Assembly (NCBI GenBank): GCA_026387915.1
Contig: JAPLKS010000007.1
Coordinates: 62,001-126,000, forward strand
DNA from: Gemmatimonadota bacterium
Lineage (GTDB): Bacteria; Gemmatimonadota; Gemmatimonadetes; Gemmatimonadales; Gemmatimonadaceae
Length of the DNA stretch: 64,000 bases
Direction of reading: 5' to 3'
The first letter of the stretch is position 1, and every line of letters starts with the position of its first letter. This document shows positions 1 through 10,568 of this stretch, piece by piece. The notes under the pieces are model-generated. The model saw only the letters and a program-made list of their open reading frames with translations, did no database searches and was not told the origin of the DNA. Made by a program: the position numbers and the translations under genes.

Positions 1-140
1 TTTGGAGGGAGTGTGCCGAGGGCGTCCGGAGGTACGCGTGCTGGCCGGGGTGCGATACAGAACCGTGACAGCCCCTTCCTTCTCTTTCCTCCTTGCAAAC
101 CTGAGATTTGTAACGAAGGGTTCAAGGGCATATTTACAGT
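1..140. other. Window edge and udk leader, no gene seen
   Basis: No convincing coding sequence is visible in these bases. The segment just before udk turns AT-richer (from about position 90), as expected for a promoter and leader, but I cannot place a clean -35/-10 pair. A single GTAAC pentamer lies at 110-114 without an 11-bp partner, so I do not call a Pho box here. Confidence 0.4.
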
Positions 141-767
141 ATGAAACCTCTGATTATTGGCATCGCTGGCGGGTCTGGATCGGGGAAGTCCACCGTAGCG
201 CGGAAGATTGCCGATTCGATCACGCCGGCATCGGTCGCGTTTATCGATATGGATGCGTACTACCGCAACCATGTGGAGCTGACGCTCGACGAACGGCGCC
301 ATCTGAACTGGGATCACCCGGACGCGTTCGACCTCGACTTGCTGGCGCAACATCTCGATGCGCTGTCGCGCGGCGAGCCGATCCAGAAGCCGGTATACGA
401 TTTTGTCACGCACCTGCGCGACGATCGCACGGTGCGGGTCGCGGCCGCAGATGTGATTGTGCTCGACGGCATTCTGCTCTTTGTAGATGAGCGGGTGCGC
501 GCGCGCTGTGATGTGAAGGTGTTTGTGGATACCGATGCCGACGTGCGGCTCATCCGGCGCATTCGCCGCGACATGGCGAAGCGGGGTCGGCCACTGGATG
601 AGATTCTCGAGCAATACCTCACGACGGTGCAGCCCATGCACCTGCAGTTCGTAGAACCCAGCAAGCGGTACGCTGACATCATTGTTCCGCGAGGCGGCCA
701 CAATACCGTGGCCATCGACTTGATCATCTCGACCATCCTGCGACGCATGGGTAGTGCACCCTCATGA
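141..767 (+). CDS. udk: Uridine kinase
   Basis: 208 residues. Phosphorylates uridine (and cytidine) with ATP or GTP to give UMP/CMP in pyrimidine salvage; cytosolic. The N-terminus has the P-loop GGSGSGKST at about residues 10-18, and the downstream DAYYRN and NWDHPDAFD motifs are typical of the uridine kinase/phosphoribulokinase family. Length matches bacterial Udk (about 210). The stop overlaps the start of the PhoB-type regulator by 4 bp (ATGA), so it is very probably the first gene of a udk-phoB-phoR operon. Pairing a nucleoside kinase with the phosphate regulators is unexpected. Confidence 0.95.
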   Translation: MKPLIIGIAGGSGSGKSTVARKIADSITPASVAFIDMDAYYRNHVELTLDERRHLNWDHPDAFDLDLLAQHLDALSRGEPIQKPVYDFVTHLRDDRTVRVAAADVIVLDGILLFVDERVRARCDVKVFVDTDADVRLIRRIRRDMAKRGRPLDEILEQYLTTVQPMHLQFVEPSKRYADIIVPRGGHNTVAIDLIISTILRRMGSAPS

Positions 768-1495
768 ACGCCGAAGCAACCGCTGCTGACCGCATTCTCG
801 TGGTGGACGATGAGCCCGACATCGTCGCCCTCGTGGTCTACCATCTGGCCAAGGCGGGCTACAAAGTTTCGTCGGCACAAACGGGGCCGGACGCGCTCGC
901 CATCGCGCGACGCGAACGACCGGCGTTGGTGATTCTCGACCTCATGCTCCCCGGCCTTTCGGGGTTTGAAGTCCTTGAGCAGCTGCGTGCCGACCGCGCC
1001 ACAAAGCACGTCGCCGTCCTCATGCTCACGGCGCGGCGCGAAGAGCCCGATCGCATTCGCGGTCTCACTTTGGGCGCGGACGACTACCTCACCAAACCGT
1101 TCAGCCCGCAAGAACTCGTGTTGCGGATTAGCGCCATTCTCCGTCGCACCTCCGGCGGGATGCCCACCGCCGATGTGATCACCATCGACACCATTGCCAT
1201 TGATCGATCGGCCCACCGCGTCACGCGCGACGGCGCTGAGATTGAGCTGACGCCCACGGAGTTCAAGCTCTTGCTCACGCTCGCCGAGCGGCGTGGGCGC
1301 GTACAGTCGCGCGGGCACTTGCTCGAAACCGTTTGGGAAGCGGCGCCCGACATTCAGACGCGCACCGTGGACATGCATGTGCAGCGCCTCCGCTCCAAAC
1401 TGGGCGACGAAGGCGAACTCATTGAGACGGTGCGCGGCTTTGGGTATCGCCTGCGGTCGCCGGACGGCACACCCCCTAGCAAGCTCGCGCGGTAG
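764..1495 (+). CDS. phoB: Phosphate regulon response regulator, PhoB/OmpR type
   Basis: 243 residues. Receiver domain (about 10-125) with acidic pocket VVDDEPD, phospho-acceptor Asp59 in ILDLMLPG and the conserved Lys in LTKPF, then an OmpR/PhoB winged-helix DNA-binding domain (about 145-235) with the LTPTEFKLL and [15 protein letters not shown] signatures. Predicted to bind 11-bp direct repeats when phosphorylated by the kinase encoded next. The location beside phoR, ppx, ppk, phoU and pst makes PhoB a firm reading. Starts inside the udk stop (4-bp overlap) and is followed 11 bp later by phoR. Confidence 0.93.
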   Translation: MNAEATAADRILVVDDEPDIVALVVYHLAKAGYKVSSAQTGPDALAIARRERPALVILDLMLPGLSGFEVLEQLRADRATKHVAVLMLTARREEPDRIRGLTLGADDYLTKPFSPQELVLRISAILRRTSGGMPTADVITIDTIAIDRSAHRVTRDGAEIELTPTEFKLLLTLAERRGRVQSRGHLLETVWEAAPDIQTRTVDMHVQRLRSKLGDEGELIETVRGFGYRLRSPDGTPPSKLAR

Positions 1496-1506
1496 CGGCA
1501 CCTTCT

Positions 1507-3219
1507 ATGCGACTTCCCACTCGGCTCCTGCTCGGCGCCCTGACCATCGTCGGTGTGCTCGCGTTGTTTCTCACGCTCGTTGTGGATCAAAAGTTCTACG
1601 ATCGACTCTCGGTGATGGCGACCGAGGGGTTGGCGCGTGAAGCGCAACTCGTGGCGGCGGAATGGACGCCGAATGTGAACGCCGAGGAGTTGGCGGCACG
1701 AGCCGCGCGCGCGAGCGGCCATCGCGTGACGCTCATCGATTCCACGGGTCGCGTGATTGGCGACTCTGAGTTTCGCGGTGCGTTGTTGCAGCAGTTGGAA
1801 AATCACGCATCCCGTCCCGAAGTGGTACAGGCGCGCGCGACCGGTCAGGGATCGGCGCGCCGCCAGAGTCCGTCGGCGGGCGACTCTGAGCTGTATGTCG
1901 CCGTGCGGTCGCCGCTGGGCACGGCTCGTGTTTCGCTTGCCACGGTGACACTTGACGCGATTATTGCATCGGCGCGGCGCGACGTGGCCGTGGCGAGCGG
2001 ACTCGCCATGATGGGCGCGCTGGTGCTCGCGTGGCTCTTCGCGACGAATGTGTCGCGCCCGGTCCGCGAGTTGCGCGACGTGACCCGCGCACTGGCTGAG
2101 GGCGATTTTTCGCGGCGCCCCGCGCTGGCCGCACCGGGAGAAGTTGGCGAGCTCGCCGACGCGGTGCATCGACTTGCCGAACAACTGGCGATTCGAGTGG
2201 AGGCGCTTCGCGCCGAAGAAAACGTGATGCGCGAACTCGCCGAGTCGCTGAACGAAGGGATTTTTGCGGTGGATCAGCGCCAGCAAGTGGTGCGCATCAA
2301 TGACACCGGCCGCGCGCTGCTCGACCGCCGAGAGCCGTTGCCGTTTCCGTTTGACATTCTGCCGCGCGAACGCGCGCTCCGCGATGCGCTGGCGTCAGCG
2401 CTCGCCGGCGACACGGTGCGCGAAGTGGAAGCGTCCTTTGGTGGCCGCACGTTCTCCATTACGGCACGCCCGCTCGAGCAAGGGGGCGCGGTGGTCGCGC
2501 TCCTCGACCTCACGCGGTTGCGCCGACTCGAAACCGTGCGGCGCGACTTTGTGGCCAACGTCTCGCACGAGCTCAAGACACCGCTGACGGTGGTGCGCGG
2601 ATTCGCCGAAACGCTCGCGCAGGATGAGCCGGACGCGGAGACGCGCCGCCAGTTCACGACCACGATTCTGAACAACACGCGCCGGATGCAGCGCATTGTG
2701 GATGACCTGCTCGATCTCTCGCGCATTGAGTCAGGCAGTTGGGTGCCAGAGCCGGTGCAGGCGGATATTGCCTCTGCGGTGGCCGACGCCCTCGCGGTGG
2801 CGCGTCCGGCGGCGGATGCCAAGGGCATTGCGTTGCACGCCGAAATTGACAGTGACACCGCGCAGGCCTTTGCCGACCCTACTGCGCTGCGCCAGATCCT
2901 CGGCAACCTCGTGGACAACGCGGTGCGCCACACGGCGAAAGGCAGCGTGACGGTGTTTGCGACGCGCGCCGATGGACGCGTGACCGTTGGCGTCCGCGAC
3001 ACGGGCAGTGGCATTGGCGCGGAACACCTGCCGCGCATCTTCGAGCGGTTCTACCGCGTGGACCCAGCGCGCTCGCGCGCTGAGGGCGGCACCGGGCTGG
3101 GGCTGGCCATCGTGAAGCATCTGGTGGACGCACACGGCGGCCGCGTGTGGGCCGAGAGCGACGTAGGCCGCGGCACGACGATTCGCGCGACCTTTCCCGA
3201 CGCGGCGCTCCGCGGGTAG
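1507..3219 (+). CDS. phoR: Phosphate sensor histidine kinase, PhoR type
   Basis: 570 residues. A first membrane helix at about 7-27, an extracytoplasmic domain to about 150, a second helix at about 158-178, HAMP, a PAS-like segment (from about 240), then HisKA with the phosphorylated His354 in NVSHELKTP and an ATPase domain with N box ([10 protein letters not shown]), DTGSGIG and GGTGLGLA motifs. The sizeable periplasmic domain differs from E. coli PhoR and resembles Gram-positive PhoR. Predicted to phosphorylate PhoB under phosphate limitation, with PhoU and the Pst transporter as negative inputs. Operon with phoB. Confidence 0.9.
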   Translation: MRLPTRLLLGALTIVGVLALFLTLVVDQKFYDRLSVMATEGLAREAQLVAAEWTPNVNAEELAARAARASGHRVTLIDSTGRVIGDSEFRGALLQQLENHASRPEVVQARATGQGSARRQSPSAGDSELYVAVRSPLGTARVSLATVTLDAIIASARRDVAVASGLAMMGALVLAWLFATNVSRPVRELRDVTRALAEGDFSRRPALAAPGEVGELADAVHRLAEQLAIRVEALRAEENVMRELAESLNEGIFAVDQRQQVVRINDTGRALLDRREPLPFPFDILPRERALRDALASALAGDTVREVEASFGGRTFSITARPLEQGGAVVALLDLTRLRRLETVRRDFVANVSHELKTPLTVVRGFAETLAQDEPDAETRRQFTTTILNNTRRMQRIVDDLLDLSRIESGSWVPEPVQADIASAVADALAVARPAADAKGIALHAEIDSDTAQAFADPTALRQILGNLVDNAVRHTAKGSVTVFATRADGRVTVGVRDTGSGIGAEHLPRIFERFYRVDPARSRAEGGTGLGLAIVKHLVDAHGGRVWAESDVGRGTTIRATFPDAALRG

Positions 3220-3317
3220 CGTCAGCCCGTTTTATTGCCGTACCCCACTCCCGAAAATCCTCGACTGCTCGGGCTCGGCAAGCACAAGGCGCCCGCACGC
3301 ACCATATTATCGGAGCC

Positions 3318-4961
3318 ATGACCGTCCTCCCGATCCCCCGCCTGCAGCTCGGAGAGCATTCGTCGCGCGCACCGCGCGCCGAGGGCGAGCAACGCATTGC
3401 CGCGATCGACATTGGCTCCAACTCAATCCGCCAGATTGTGGCCGACGTGAGCGCGAGTGGCACGATTCGCGTCGTGGACGAAATGAAAGCGGCACCGCGC
3501 TTGGGGACGGGGCTACACGCGACCAAGCTCCTGGCCCCGGAACCCATGCGCCTCGCGCTCGAGTCGCTGGCGCGGATGGCGACACTCGCACGCCAGCTCG
3601 GCGCGAGCCGAGTGGTGGCGGTGGCCACCAGCGCAGTGCGCGACGCAACCAACGGTTCGCTCTTTCTCCAGCGCATTCGCCAGGAGACGGGTCTCAAGGT
3701 GCGCATTCTCGTCGGCGAGGAAGAAGCGCGCCTCGCCTACCGGTCGGCGCTTGCTCACTTTGAGCTCGGCAAGGGGCGCGCCGTTGTCATCGACATCGGC
3801 GGCGGCTCGCTTGAACTTGCGCTCGCGGCTGAGGGATTGGTGGAGCACCTGACGTCGCTCCCGTTTGGCGCGCTGCGCCTCACCGAGCAGTTTTTACGCG
3901 GGGGCAAGCGGTCGAAATCGATTCGCAAACTGCGCAAGTTCGTTCGTGAAGAGATCAAAAGCGCGATTCCCTCACGCGACTGGCGTGGCGCGACAGTCAT
4001 TGGCTCCGGCGGTACATTTACGAACCTCGCCGGTATTTACCTCGCCCGTCAGGGGATGCAGGCCGCGCGCACCGTGCATGGCACAAAGATTCCGCGCGCC
4101 GAAGTGGAGCATGTGCTCGACTTGCTCTCGGAGATGTCGCCGGATGAGTTGCTGGCGGTGCCGGGACTGAACAGCGGACGAGCGGACATTATTGTGGCCG
4201 GCCTCGCCGTTGTGGCGGAAGTGCTGGCACGGGTGGAGCCGCGTGACCTTACGGCATCCGCGTTCGGCATTCGCGAAGGGCTCCTGCTCGACGTCGCGCG
4301 CGTCATGCCAACGATCGCCGATCCGGGCGAAGCGCGGCAGCGGTCGGTGCGTGAGTTTGCAGAGCGCTGCCACTACGAGGAGCTTCACTCGCGGCAAGTG
4401 CAGCGACTGGCGCTCCAATTGTTTGACGCGCTGGGCAAACGGTTGGGCTGCGCGCCGGAAGACCGGCTGGTGCTTTCTGATGCCGCGCTCCTGCACGATG
4501 TGGGCTACCACATCAACTATCAGGGGCACCACAAACACTCACAGCACCTGATTCTCCACGCGGACCTTCTCGGGATCGCCCCGCACGAACAGGTCGTGAT
4601 TGCTCACGTCGCGCGTTACCACCGCGGGTCCGTACCGGATGCGCGCAAACACGAAGCGTTCGGCCGGCTCGACAAACCGACCCGCCAGCGCATCATCCGT
4701 CTCGCGGCGCTCTTGCGCGTGGCCGATGGATTTGACCGTGGTCACATCGCGGCCGTGGACACGCTCCGTCCGCGACGCACCACGCGCGCGCTCCGCATTA
4801 CCGCGACGCCGGTACCCAAGGCGAAGTCGCTGCGATTGGAGTTGTGGGGCGCGGCCCGCAAATGCACGCTCCTGGCGGAACTGCTTGGCACACCCGTGGA
4901 CATCGTGGGGCCCGATGGCGTTCCCGTACGTCCTGCGGAGATGGACGAAGTCGTCGAATAG
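3318..4961 (+). CDS. ppx: Exopolyphosphatase / guanosine pentaphosphatase (Ppx/GppA) with HD domain
   Basis: 547 residues. Hydrolyses terminal phosphates from polyphosphate and may act on pppGpp. The ASKHA fold is shown by the phosphate-1 motif AAIDIGSNSIRQ near residue 31 and the phosphate-2 motif VIDIGGGSLELA near 155; GSGGTFTNLA follows. The C-terminal third is an HD-type domain with H393-D394 in LLHDVGYH. I chose the ATG at 3318 because homology begins shortly after it; the open frame extends upstream into phoR but without family similarity. A TATTAT at 3305-3310 could be a -10 element, giving a very short leader. Near-neighbour of ppk on the other strand, so synthesis and breakdown of polyphosphate are encoded together. 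Confidence 0.9.
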   Translation: MTVLPIPRLQLGEHSSRAPRAEGEQRIAAIDIGSNSIRQIVADVSASGTIRVVDEMKAAPRLGTGLHATKLLAPEPMRLALESLARMATLARQLGASRVVAVATSAVRDATNGSLFLQRIRQETGLKVRILVGEEEARLAYRSALAHFELGKGRAVVIDIGGGSLELALAAEGLVEHLTSLPFGALRLTEQFLRGGKRSKSIRKLRKFVREEIKSAIPSRDWRGATVIGSGGTFTNLAGIYLARQGMQAARTVHGTKIPRAEVEHVLDLLSEMSPDELLAVPGLNSGRADIIVAGLAVVAEVLARVEPRDLTASAFGIREGLLLDVARVMPTIADPGEARQRSVREFAERCHYEELHSRQVQRLALQLFDALGKRLGCAPEDRLVLSDAALLHDVGYHINYQGHHKHSQHLILHADLLGIAPHEQVVIAHVARYHRGSVPDARKHEAFGRLDKPTRQRIIRLAALLRVADGFDRGHIAAVDTLRPRRTTRALRITATPVPKAKSLRLELWGAARKCTLLAELLGTPVDIVGPDGVPVRPAEMDEVVE

Positions 4962-4994
4962 CGCCCGCCGTTTCGTCGCGGGCGTCGACGAGTG

Positions 4995-7184
4995 TTAGCC
5001 GAAGAGCTCGGCCCGTAGTTCACGCGGCACGGCGATTTCCCGAGACGCCGTCATACCATCGCGCAATCCCGCAGCGTCACGCGGCTGTGCCCAAGCGTCA
5101 CGCTGGAATGCACGGTGCGCCGCTTGTTCGCGCGCATCACCAGGGGTGCGTTGCACATACTGCCCGTCGGCGGTGAGTTCCCACGCGTTCCGGTTGTCGG
5201 TGAGGTACGTCTCAAGCACGGCCGACAACTTCGCATGCCAGCGCACATCTTCGATTGGCACGACTGCTTCCACGCGCCGGTCGAAGTTGCGCGGCATCCA
5301 GTCGGCGCTGCCGATGTAGTACTCTCCCGCTCCATCATTCGCAAAGAAACTCATACGCGAGTGCTCGAGATAACGCCCGACCACGCTGGTCACGCGAATG
5401 TTCTCGCTAAGCCCCGATACCTGCGGACGCAGGCAGCAAATGCCACGGACAATGAGATCGATGGCCACCCCCGCCTCCGACGCGCGGTATAGTGCGTCGA
5501 CGGTCTCCGCGTCCACGAGCGCGTTCATCTTGGCGATGATGCGCGCCGGACGCCCGTTCCGTGCGTGTTCGGCTTCACGATCAATCAGCTGGATCATCCG
5601 GTTGCGCAGGCCGCTCGGTGCGACCACCAGCTTGCGATACACGCGCTGCCGCGAGAATCCGGTGAGCATATTAAAGATGTCGCTCACGTCGGCGCCAATC
5701 GCTTCGCTGCACGTAAACAACCCCATGTCCGTGTAGACGCGCGCTGTTCGGGAGTTGTAGTTACCGGTGCCCATATGCACATAACGGCGGAAACCGTCGG
5801 GCTCGCGGCGCACCACCAACGCGAGCTTGGCATGCGTCTTCAGGCCAGGCACACCATACGCCACGTGTACGCCGAACGATTCCAGCTCGCGCGCGAAGTT
5901 GATGTTATTCGTTTCTTCGAAACGTGCCTGGAGCTCCACTAACACGGCCACTTGGATGCCGCGCTGCGCGGCCTGCGTGAGGGCGCGCACAATCGCACCG
6001 TCAGCGGAGGTGCGGTAGAGCGTCATCTTGATGGCGAGCGTGTTGTCATCGCGCGACGCCGCTTCGATGAACTGCTCCACTGTTGCGCCAAACGACTCAA
6101 ATGGGTGGTGCACGAGCAGGTCGCGCTCACGGATGACGTCGAAGATAGATCGTTCGGCGTCGCGGAGCTCCTGTGGCACCGCCGCTTGAAATGGCGGATC
6201 GCGGAGTTCAGGGAGATCGCGCGACGACAACGAGAGTAGCTCACCGAGGTCGAGCAGTGGCCCGGCGTCATACACTTCGCGTTCGCCGAGCTGTTCAAAC
6301 TCCGGATCTTCACTCTCGCGCAATTCTTCGAGCAGCAGCGCCCGGAGTTCGCTCGGCATCCCCGTTTGCACTTCCAAGCGCACGACTTCACCAAAGCGGC
6401 GCTGGAACACCTGCTCTTCGATCATAGCGAGCAGATCTTCCGGCTCCTCGGTATTCGAGACCTCAAGATCGGAATAGCGCGTGATGCGGAAGGTGTGCCA
6501 TCCCACCACCTGCATCCCGGGAAAGAGCCGACCGAGATGCGAGCCGATGACGGCTTCCATCGGCACGAACTGGTGCGGGCGCCCGTCCACTGGCACCCAG
6601 CGCGGGAGCGACTTCGGCACTTTGACGCGCGCGAAATGATCCGTCCCACGCTCGGGATCACGCAGTTCGACAGCGAGTGAAATACTGAGATTGGAGATGT
6701 ACGGGAATGGATGCCCAGGATCGACGGCGAGCGGCGTGAGCACTGGGTACACGTTGCGCTCAAAGAACGCATCAACCTGCTCGCGCTCGGGTCCTGAGAG
6801 CTCCGACATCGCCAAAAGGCGTACACCGTGCGCAGCCAGCGCCGGCAATAGTTGCTCATGCAGGCAGGTGCCCGCCTGTGCCAGCAGCTCCGCCACGCGT
6901 CGCTCCACGCGCTCCAACTGATCGCGCGCGGTGAGACCATCTGGCGGCGTCTGCTGCACGCGCGCCGATACTTGGCGACGCAGGCCGGCCACGCGCACCA
7001 TGTAGAACTCGTCGAGGTTCGAGCTGAAGATGGCAAGAAACTTCAGCCGCTCGAGCAGTGGGTTGCGCACGTCGAAGGCTTCGGCGAGCACCCGCGCATT
7101 GAACTCCAGCCACGACAGCTCGCGATTGAGAAAGCGCGAGGGTTGGGTGCGGAGATTCTGGTCTACGGCCTGCAACGTGCTCAT
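4995..7184 (-). CDS. ppk1: Polyphosphate kinase 1
   Basis: 729 residues, close to the family norm (about 690-740). Reversibly transfers the ATP gamma-phosphate to polyphosphate. Domain order is N (FLNRELSWLEFNARVL at the start, SNLDEFYMVRV), H, C1 and C2. The two active-site histidines are visible: His470 in HMGTGNYN, the autophosphorylated residue, and His608 in EHSRMS. SADWMPRNFDRRVE near the C-terminus is also diagnostic. Lies 52 bp downstream of phoU on the same strand, at the end of the pst-phoU run, so it is probably expressed with phosphate uptake. Confidence 0.96.
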   Translation of the reverse strand: MSTLQAVDQNLRTQPSRFLNRELSWLEFNARVLAEAFDVRNPLLERLKFLAIFSSNLDEFYMVRVAGLRRQVSARVQQTPPDGLTARDQLERVERRVAELLAQAGTCLHEQLLPALAAHGVRLLAMSELSGPEREQVDAFFERNVYPVLTPLAVDPGHPFPYISNLSISLAVELRDPERGTDHFARVKVPKSLPRWVPVDGRPHQFVPMEAVIGSHLGRLFPGMQVVGWHTFRITRYSDLEVSNTEEPEDLLAMIEEQVFQRRFGEVVRLEVQTGMPSELRALLLEELRESEDPEFEQLGEREVYDAGPLLDLGELLSLSSRDLPELRDPPFQAAVPQELRDAERSIFDVIRERDLLVHHPFESFGATVEQFIEAASRDDNTLAIKMTLYRTSADGAIVRALTQAAQRGIQVAVLVELQARFEETNNINFARELESFGVHVAYGVPGLKTHAKLALVVRREPDGFRRYVHMGTGNYNSRTARVYTDMGLFTCSEAIGADVSDIFNMLTGFSRQRVYRKLVVAPSGLRNRMIQLIDREAEHARNGRPARIIAKMNALVDAETVDALYRASEAGVAIDLIVRGICCLRPQVSGLSENIRVTSVVGRYLEHSRMSFFANDGAGEYYIGSADWMPRNFDRRVEAVVPIEDVRWHAKLSAVLETYLTDNRNAWELTADGQYVQRTPGDAREQAAHRAFQRDAWAQPRDAAGLRDGMTASREIAVPRELRAELFG

Positions 7185-7236
7185 GGTGAAATATCGCTCA
7201 GGGTCGTGCGCGGGGGGGGGCGATCAGCACGCCGAG

Positions 7237-7959
7237 TTAGCGCTCCTCGAAATTATGCTTGATTTGCTTGCCTTCGGCGAGGTAGACCGCGTCTTCGCCC
7301 ACATTGGTGGCTAAGTCCGCTACCCGCTCCAAGTTACGGCTCACCAAGAACAGTTCGAGGGCGGCGGTAATGGCCTTGGGATCCTCCAACACGTGCGTAA
7401 TCACGATGCGAAACACGGAGTCATTGAGGGCGTCCACCTGGTCGTCCATGGCGCAGACGGCACGGCCGAGCACGCCGTCAGCGCGCACGAACGCATCGAG
7501 CGCGTCGCTGAGCATGCGGCGCGCGCGGCGCGCCATATCCTCGATTTCCGGCGACGGCACGATGTCGCCGCGTAGCTGCGAGAGCCGGAGCGCCGACTGC
7601 GCAATGTTCACCGCATGATCGCCCACCCGCTCGAGATCACTGGAGATCTTGATGGTGCTGACGATAAAGCGCAGGTCGCGGGCCATCGGCTGTTGCAGGG
7701 CGAGCAGCGAAATGGCCAGCTGCTCCACCTCGACTTCGAGCTGGTCCATACGATGGTCGCCAATGATTACCGCTTCGGCCTTTGCGTCATCGCGATGCAG
7801 CAGCGCGTCCACCGCGAGCTCCACGAGCGACTCCGCTCGCTCTGACATCTCGAGAAGCAGTTGCTTGAGGTCGCGCAGCTGCTCGTGAAAATGCCGGAAC
7901 GCCGGCGGGCCTGCTGGCATTTCGCCCTCGGCCGCCGCGCGCGTGGTGTCCGTGTTCAT
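7237..7959 (-). CDS. phoU: Phosphate signalling protein PhoU
   Basis: 240 residues, all-helical, with two PhoU repeats. Each repeat carries a metal-binding E/DxxxD type motif: [11 protein letters not shown] and [14 protein letters not shown] in the first half, [17 protein letters not shown] in the second. PhoU couples the Pst transporter to PhoR and prevents signalling when phosphate is plentiful. Its start overlaps the end of the second pstB by 4 bp (7956-7959), the canonical pstB-phoU arrangement. A separate DUF47 PhoU-like protein at 20916-21527 partners the PiT transporter, so the two should not be confused. Confidence 0.95.
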   Translation of the reverse strand: MNTDTTRAAAEGEMPAGPPAFRHFHEQLRDLKQLLLEMSERAESLVELAVDALLHRDDAKAEAVIIGDHRMDQLEVEVEQLAISLLALQQPMARDLRFIVSTIKISSDLERVGDHAVNIAQSALRLSQLRGDIVPSPEIEDMARRARRMLSDALDAFVRADGVLGRAVCAMDDQVDALNDSVFRIVITHVLEDPKAITAALELFLVSRNLERVADLATNVGEDAVYLAEGKQIKHNFEER

Positions 7960-8789
7960 CCAAACCTCCCGGTGATATAAGCTTCCGTCTGCGCTTCGCG
8001 CGGACTCGTAAACAATGCTGCGGTATTGCCGATTTCGATCAGGCGTCCCATAAAAAAGAACGCGGTGCGGTCCGACACACGGGCCGCCTGCTGCATGTTG
8101 TGCGTGACAATCACAATCGTCAGTTCACGCTTCAGCTCCACGAGGAGCTCTTCGATACGCTGTGTCGCGATTGGATCGAGCGCCGAGCATGGCTCATCCA
8201 TCAACAGCACTTCGGGGTCGTTCGCCAGCGCGCGCGCGATGCACAAACGCTGTTGCTGTCCACCGGAGAGCCCGATGGCCGATTCTCGAAGGCGATCTTT
8301 GACCTCCTCCCAGAGGGCGGCGCGACGCAGCGCCCCTTCTACCACTTCATCGAGTTTGGCACGGTCCGTTTCACCGTTGATGCGCGGACCAAACGCCACA
8401 TTCTCATAGATCGATTTGGGAAAGCAGTTCCAGCGCTGAAACACCATCCCCGTACGCTGGCGCAACGCCACGACATCGGTACCGCGCGCATAGATGTCGG
8501 CATCGTCGAGAAATATCTTTCCTTCGTGCCGCGTGCCGGGAATCAACTCATTCAACCGGTTGATGGAGCGCAAGAATGTGGACTTGCCGCAGCCCGACGG
8601 TCCAATGAACGCCGTGATCGACCGCGCCTGAATGTCCATCGTGATTTCGTGCAGCGCCTGTTTCTTGCCATACCAAAACGAAAAGGCGCTCGCGTCAATT
8701 AGTCCCGGCGTGCCGGGCACGCCAAAGCCGGTCGGCCGATCAAGGATCGGCTCGCGCACCATCTGTTCCGTCAACGAGCCGGGGCTCAC
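7956..8789 (-). CDS. pstB: Phosphate ABC transporter ATPase, second copy
   Basis: 277 residues from the GTG at 8789, which overlaps the stop of the upstream pstB (GTGA). An ATG at 8762 would give 268 residues and is an alternative. Walker [10 protein letters not shown], signature LSGGQQQRL, Walker [13 protein letters not shown] and switch [13 protein letters not shown] are all intact, as is the PstB C-terminal YITGRFG. The Q-loop neighbourhood ([19 protein letters not shown]) is closer to the classical PstB form than that of the first copy. Energises phosphate import through PstC/PstA at the inner membrane. Followed directly by phoU (4-bp overlap). Confidence 0.93.
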   Translation of the reverse strand: MSPGSLTEQMVREPILDRPTGFGVPGTPGLIDASAFSFWYGKKQALHEITMDIQARSITAFIGPSGCGKSTFLRSINRLNELIPGTRHEGKIFLDDADIYARGTDVVALRQRTGMVFQRWNCFPKSIYENVAFGPRINGETDRAKLDEVVEGALRRAALWEEVKDRLRESAIGLSGGQQQRLCIARALANDPEVLLMDEPCSALDPIATQRIEELLVELKRELTIVIVTHNMQQAARVSDRTAFFFMGRLIEIGNTAALFTSPREAQTEAYITGRFG

Positions 8790-9604
8790 CCGAACCGTCC
8801 CGTGATGTAGGCTTCGGTTCGCGCGTCCGCGGGCGCCGTGAAGATCTTGGCCGTGGGGGCGCACTCCACCATTTCGCCATGCAGGAAGAACGCCGTGACG
8901 TCGGACACACGTGCCGCCTGCTGCATGTTGTGCGTCACCATCACGACCGCCACATCCTTCCGCAACTCGTACACCAACTCCTCGACACTCTGCGTGCTGA
9001 TTGGGTCGAGTGAGGCCGTCGGCTCGTCGAGGAGCAAGACCTCGGGGTCGGTGGCAAGCGCGCGGGCGATGCACAGCCGCTGTTGCTGCCCGCCGGAGAG
9101 ACCGGTGGCCGGCGCACCGAGGCGATCTTTGACTTCGTCCCACAGCGCCGAGCGGCGAAGCGCACGTTCGACAATCGCCTCGAGCTCACGCCCCGTCGGA
9201 CTGGGGCGATGCACCTTGAGCCCAGCGGCGACATTCTCGCGAATCGACATCGTCGGAAACGGCGTCGGCTTTTGGAACACCATCCCGACGTGCTTTCGAA
9301 TGGCGGTCGGATTGACGCGTGGATCAAAAATATCGTGGCCGTCGAGCAACACGCGCCCAGTCGCGGTGGCGCCACTCACGGTTTCGTGCATCCGATTGAG
9401 GCAGCGCAAGAAGGTGGACTTGCCGCAGCCCGACGGCCCGATGATCGCGGTAACGCGGTGGTCGAGCACGTCCATCGAGACATCCTTCACCGCTCGCTTG
9501 CCACTGAATGACGCCGAGAGTTCTTCCACGCGAATACGCGCGGCGACCGGCGCCTCATCGGCACCGCCGCGCTCCACGCGGAGCGTAGTGATCGGCCGGC
9601 TCAT
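8786..9604 (-). CDS. pstB: Phosphate ABC transporter ATPase, first copy
   Basis: 272 residues from the ATG at 9604, 16 bp after the pstA stop; further in-frame GTG codons upstream overlap pstA but add no family similarity. Complete ABC ATPase: [30 protein letters not shown] and [13 protein letters not shown], ending YITGRFG exactly like the second copy. It differs in the Q-loop region ([18 protein letters not shown]) and in an inserted HRPSPTG segment. The two tandem ATPases diverge enough to be old duplicates and could form homodimers or a heterodimer under one PstC/PstA pair. Confidence 0.93.
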   Translation of the reverse strand: MSRPITTLRVERGGADEAPVAARIRVEELSASFSGKRAVKDVSMDVLDHRVTAIIGPSGCGKSTFLRCLNRMHETVSGATATGRVLLDGHDIFDPRVNPTAIRKHVGMVFQKPTPFPTMSIRENVAAGLKVHRPSPTGRELEAIVERALRRSALWDEVKDRLGAPATGLSGGQQQRLCIARALATDPEVLLLDEPTASLDPISTQSVEELVYELRKDVAVVMVTHNMQQAARVSDVTAFFLHGEMVECAPTAKIFTAPADARTEAYITGRFG

Positions 9605-9620
9605 CGTGGCCACGGGGCGC

Positions 9621-10568
9621 TCACTCACTGCCGCTGTCGACACGTGACTGCGTTGCCGCACGGGCGACGAGGCTGATGGTGAGCACAAGGGCAATGAGGA
9701 CGAGGGCGCCTGCCCAGGCCTGGCGATGCCAGTCTTCATACGGACTCACCGCGTATTGAAAGATCTGCAACGGGAGCGCTGCAATAGGCTTGTTGAGCGA
9801 GTACGAGCGAAACTGATTGCCGAGCGCCGTAAACAACAACGGCGCGGTTTCGCCAGCGATACGGGCAATGGCGACGAGCGCTCCCGTCACGATTCCCGCC
9901 GTGGCCGTGCGGAGCACCACCGTGATTGCCGTACGCGAACGCGAATACCCCAACGCGAGCGCGGCTTCACGGAGTGACTGCGGCACGAGCCGAACCATTT
10001 CCTCCGTCGTCCGCGTCACCATCGGCACGAGCATCGCGGCCAACGCGACGGCACCGGCCCACGCCGAGAAGTGCCCCAGCGGACGCACTAGGAACTCCCA
10101 CGCAAAAATGCCCATCACAATCGACGGCAGGCCGTTGAGCACATCCGCCAAGAAGCGCACCACGGTGGCAAGCTTGGTGGCGCGTCGTTCGGCGACATAC
10201 AGCCCCGCCCCGATGCCAATCGGCATGCCGATGGCCGCGCCAACACCCACCACCATCAGCGTGCCGAGGATGGCATTCGCCATACCGCCGCCGACCTCAC
10301 CCACGGACTTTGGATCCTGCGTGAAGAACGCCACGTTGAGCGACGACAACCCCGAACGCCCGAGGTGATACACAATGAGCACGAGCGGAATTACAGCGAT
10401 CACCGCAGACAGCGCGAGCAACGTCACCATAATCGCATTCACCACGCGGCGGCGGCGAAGCGTGCGCGCGGTGCGGGCCACCGCATTCCGCTGCCGCGCG
10501 CTCGGCCGCGTCTCACGCGCGTCATGCGCGTTCAGCGAGCCGGCGGGCACCGTCTGCAGCGGACTCAT
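9621..10568 (-). CDS. pstA: Phosphate ABC transporter permease PstA
   Basis: 315 residues. Inner-membrane channel subunit with about six hydrophobic segments and the BPD_transp_1 EAA-type loop ([22 protein letters not shown]). The N-terminal 45 residues are polar and Arg-rich before the first helix (about 50-70). I chose the ATG at 10568 because it overlaps the pstC stop by 4 bp (ATGA); an upstream ATG would run far into pstC. The motif [14 protein letters not shown] is typical of PstA. Acts with PstC, PstB and PstS in high-affinity phosphate import. Confidence 0.94.
   Translation of the reverse strand: MSPLQTVPAGSLNAHDARETRPSARQRNAVARTARTLRRRRVVNAIMVTLLALSAVIAVIPLVLIVYHLGRSGLSSLNVAFFTQDPKSVGEVGGGMANAILGTLMVVGVGAAIGMPIGIGAGLYVAERRATKLATVVRFLADVLNGLPSIVMGIFAWEFLVRPLGHFSAWAGAVALAAMLVPMVTRTTEEMVRLVPQSLREAALALGYSRSRTAITVVLRTATAGIVTGALVAIARIAGETAPLLFTALGNQFRSYSLNKPIAALPLQIFQYAVSPYEDWHRQAWAGALVLIALVLTISLVARAATQSRVDSGSE

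Noticed and set aside
2-490. Open frame covering the window start and udk
   Set aside because: It is out of frame with udk, Arg/Ala-rich and shows no family similarity; typical of high-GC shadow frames.
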